Source: Rickettsiales bacterium
GTDB lineage: Bacteria; Pseudomonadota; Alphaproteobacteria; Rickettsiales; UBA998
Assembly: GCA_028279475.1 (NCBI GenBank)
Contig: JANQNR010000013.1
Coordinates: 83,524 to 147,523, forward strand
Reading direction: 5' to 3'
Length of the DNA stretch: 64,000 nucleotides
Shown in pieces: positions 61,924-64,000 of this stretch. Every line of letters begins with the position of its first letter. Positions within the stretch are counted from its first letter, which is position 1. The notes beneath the pieces were generated by a model, which saw nothing but the letters and a program-made list of their open reading frames with translations, was not told the DNA's origin and ran no database searches. The position numbers and the translations under genes were made by a program.

Positions 61924-64000
61924 CTACCGTTCCAGCTTACGGCTATTGTCCGGCTGCGCTGTTGGTTCAATTCCATGCTGCGCTTCTGCCATATCGGCTT
62001 TTTGCATGAATTCTTCTCGCAGTTTGACGAATTCCTGTTGATCCAAGCTGCGGGTGGGCGTGTGGCTCTCTGCTTTCCGATCAAGCTCAGACGTTTCAAT
62101 CCAGCGGCCTGAGAATTGATGTTCAGGTTTTGGTGGCTCCTGTTGGCCTTGATCCTGCCTATGCATAAAGAAGGATTTGATGCGTTGGAATAAAGACGGA
62201 TAGGCTTCTTGCGCTGGCTCAGCTTCACTATGCCGCCCTCGCGCATCGGTGAAGTCCAGTGTCGAGAGCTTTTCACCTTGCCTGCCAAGCGATGAATGCA
62301 GCCGTGTATCGGTTTTGAAGTCTTTGCGGTTAGCATAGAGCTTTACAGCCTCTTTATGGCGTGACAGCGCCACATAGCTGGTATGCTGGTCAAAATGCGG
62401 GGTGGCCAGTACGAACGCCTGATCTACCGTTACACCCTGCGATTTATGCACCGTGGCGGCATAGCCAAGCTGGAAATGGCTGTATTCGGCAGGCGAGAAA
62501 GAGACTGTTTGGCCGCTATCCAGCGTGACCTTGAATATGCCGCCATCTACGGATTTTAATGTGCCGAACGACCCGTTCATCACGCCCATGTCACGGTTAT
62601 TCTCACGGAAGAGGATACGATCACCTACGGCGAAATCTTGCATTTCCTGCCGATCATGGTCAGCTTCTTTGACCGTGACAGGCACGGTGACGTTTTCTGT
62701 TGCCACTTTACCCACCTTGACCATTTCCGCCTTTATCATGGCATTGAGGTCAGCCACGTCTTTGCGCGTATAGGCCAATACCAGACGGGTGGCATCGGGT
62801 GAGGCTTTCTGCGCCCTCATGACATCGGCTACCAGTTTGGCTTTTGCATAATCACGGCTTTTGGCCTGCACAATGCAGCCATGATTTTGATAGGCTTTCA
62901 GGGCTTCCGTTACATTTCCTTTGGAAAGCGTAATTGTGGCTTCGCGTTGCCATTCTGTTTTCTGGCGGCGTACTTCGGTGAGGGAGGCGGAGTCATTGCG
63001 TTCCAATAAGGTACGAAACGCCGCGCCAGCTTCTACGCTCTGCAACTGCGCCGGATCACCAACCAAGACCAGCTTTGCCCCTGATTGCTTGGTGAGTTCG
63101 ATGATATGGGCGAGTTGCTTGGCCGACACCATACCCGCTTCATCGACAATCAGTACGTCTTTGCTGGTCAGCATGGCATTCTTGACAAAGGCCGCCTGTT
63201 TCGGTGTTAGCGGTTTTCCAGCATGTTCATCCAGCATCTTCTGCGCCAGTTGGATACGATATTGCAGGCTGTGTAAGGTGCCGGCATTCATGCCGATTTC
63301 ACGCAAACCACTGGCTGCTACACCCGATGGGGCAGCGCCGCGTACACGGTAGCCCTGTGATTCCAGTGCTTCCTTTGCACCGTCCATAATGGTGGTTTTG
63401 CCAGCGCCGGCCATGCCAACCACCAGCGATAATTGCTTATCACCGGCCATATGTTGTAAGGCTTGCTTCTGCTCATGGCTTAGGCTGGCTTTGCCTTCTG
63501 TTGCCTTGGCCAGCTTGTTGTTCAGGTTGAAGATAGCACGCTGCACAGCATGAGCATCTACCTTATGCGAGGTAGTATTAGCCATCGCCTGCGCGTTGTC
63601 TGCCATGCGTTGTTCCAACTCCAGCATGGCTTGTGTGGTATAAACGGGCTTTCCTTTATGCTCGCCAATACGGACAACATCAGGCGATTGTACTATGTCC
63701 TGCATCGCCGCATGCCGCTCCAGCTTGTCTTTAATGACAGGTTTGAGTGTTCGCTCCATCATCGCAGGCGTAAAGGCGGAATGATAACGCTCTACCTGTG
63801 CCAGTGCTTTTTCAGCGTCATAGGCGGGCTTTGCCTCATGCTCTAGTGCCAGCCGATCCAGAATATCTGAGACACTTGGTAAATCAGCTTCATCGCCCAA
63901 CTTGGCGCGAAATTCTTTTACGCGTAATTCAACTTGCTGACGCAGCGGGTATACCTCGCCATGCACATCCACCAGCACAAAGCGTCCACGATCTCCACGC
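61924..64000 (-). CDS. TraA-type relaxase/helicase (partial, 5' end beyond right edge)
   Basis: The visible 691 codons start outside the window and end at 61924. They hold the superfamily I helicase part of a MobA/TraA relaxase: Walker A VVGMAGAGKTTIMDG, Walker B VLIVDEAGMVSAKQL, KLVLVGDPAQLQSVEAG, and the C-terminal YAATVHKSQGVTVDQAFVL and YVALSRHKEAVKLY. A charged tail follows. The nicking domain should lie beyond 64000. It would nick the origin of transfer and unwind the strand for the coupling protein encoded at 42-44 kb. Confidence 0.93.
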   Translation of the reverse strand, partial: RGDRGRFVLVDVHGEVYPLRQQVELRVKEFRAKLGDEADLPSVSDILDRLALEHEAKPAYDAEKALAQVERYHSAFTPAMMERTLKPVIKDKLERHAAMQDIVQSPDVVRIGEHKGKPVYTTQAMLELEQRMADNAQAMANTTSHKVDAHAVQRAIFNLNNKLAKATEGKASLSHEQKQALQHMAGDKQLSLVVGMAGAGKTTIMDGAKEALESQGYRVRGAAPSGVAASGLREIGMNAGTLHSLQYRIQLAQKMLDEHAGKPLTPKQAAFVKNAMLTSKDVLIVDEAGMVSAKQLAHIIELTKQSGAKLVLVGDPAQLQSVEAGAAFRTLLERNDSASLTEVRRQKTEWQREATITLSKGNVTEALKAYQNHGCIVQAKSRDYAKAKLVADVMRAQKASPDATRLVLAYTRKDVADLNAMIKAEMVKVGKVATENVTVPVTVKEADHDRQEMQDFAVGDRILFRENNRDMGVMNGSFGTLKSVDGGIFKVTLDSGQTVSFSPAEYSHFQLGYAATVHKSQGVTVDQAFVLATPHFDQHTSYVALSRHKEAVKLYANRKDFKTDTRLHSSLGRQGEKLSTLDFTDARGRHSEAEPAQEAYPSLFQRIKSFFMHRQDQGQQEPPKPEHQFSGRWIETSELDRKAESHTPTRSLDQQEFVKLREEFMQKADMAEAQHGIEPTAQPDNSRKLER

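Noticed and set aside
38728-64000. CRISPR array or cas genes within the mobile element.
   Set aside because: No regularly spaced direct repeats of 25-40 bases with unique spacers and no Cas-like protein were found; the only iterated repeats are the three 18-base boxes at 58659-58726.

Overview
The window reads as chromosomal DNA of a free-living alphaproteobacterium, with an integrated mobile element filling its right-hand third. The assignment rests on an UPF0262 protein (a family I know from Alphaproteobacteria), a 6S RNA-like gene, a MaoC/phosphate-acyltransferase fusion paired with acetate kinase, and alphaproteobacterial-type intergenic palindromes. Amino-acid biosynthesis (argB, ilvC, leuA) and a chemoreceptor argue against a reduced endosymbiont. 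I cannot name the genus.

Chromosomal part, 1-38.8 kb. From left to right: a cut-off cinA-like gene, map, pmbA, a RelB/RelE-type toxin-antitoxin pair, UPF0262, obgE and a CPBP membrane protease. Then comes a TetR-controlled RND efflux module whose three operators can be read directly. It is followed by argB, a chemoreceptor, ilvC, a four-helix-bundle gene wedged between inverted repeats, leuA, and rpsM-rpsK-rpoA-rplQ. Next are ackA with the MaoC-Pta fusion, prs, a short-chain dehydrogenase, an isolated astB, the two subunits of a 3-oxoacid CoA-transferase and a BON lipoprotein. The cell-shape operon mreC-mreD-mrdA-rodA-tadA follows, then rsmD, a 6S RNA-like gene, an orphan prepilin, lpxC and an unknown protein. 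Several intergenic gaps hold palindromic repeats, including a family whose ends read TATAGCAG...CTGCTATA.

Mobile element, from about 38.8 kb to beyond the right edge. It abuts tRNA-Ser(GCT), and the reading frame of its large serine recombinase runs antisense through that tRNA. Its backbone comprises a VirD4/TraD-type coupling ATPase, a TraA-type relaxase-helicase (cut by the right edge), several unknown membrane and glutamine-rich proteins, a resolvase, ArdA and a protein ending in a sliding-clamp-binding motif. No mating-pair-formation genes are visible, so within this window it looks like an integrative mobilizable element.

The most interesting cargo is a tightly overlapping five-gene operon on the minus strand (58650 down to 51558), visibly richer in A+T than the backbone. 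It encodes an AbiEi-like/Fic fusion, HsdM, a long HsdS with an extra C-terminal domain, an ABC-type ATPase resembling PtuA, and an HNH nuclease resembling PtuB. No HsdR is present. The layout suggests Type I-like methylation and recognition coupled to a Septu-like ATPase/HNH effector, with a Fic protein in the same transcription unit. Three iterated boxes overlap its promoter. A GmrSD-like DUF262/DUF1524 nuclease and a lone coiled-coil membrane protein may be further defence cargo.
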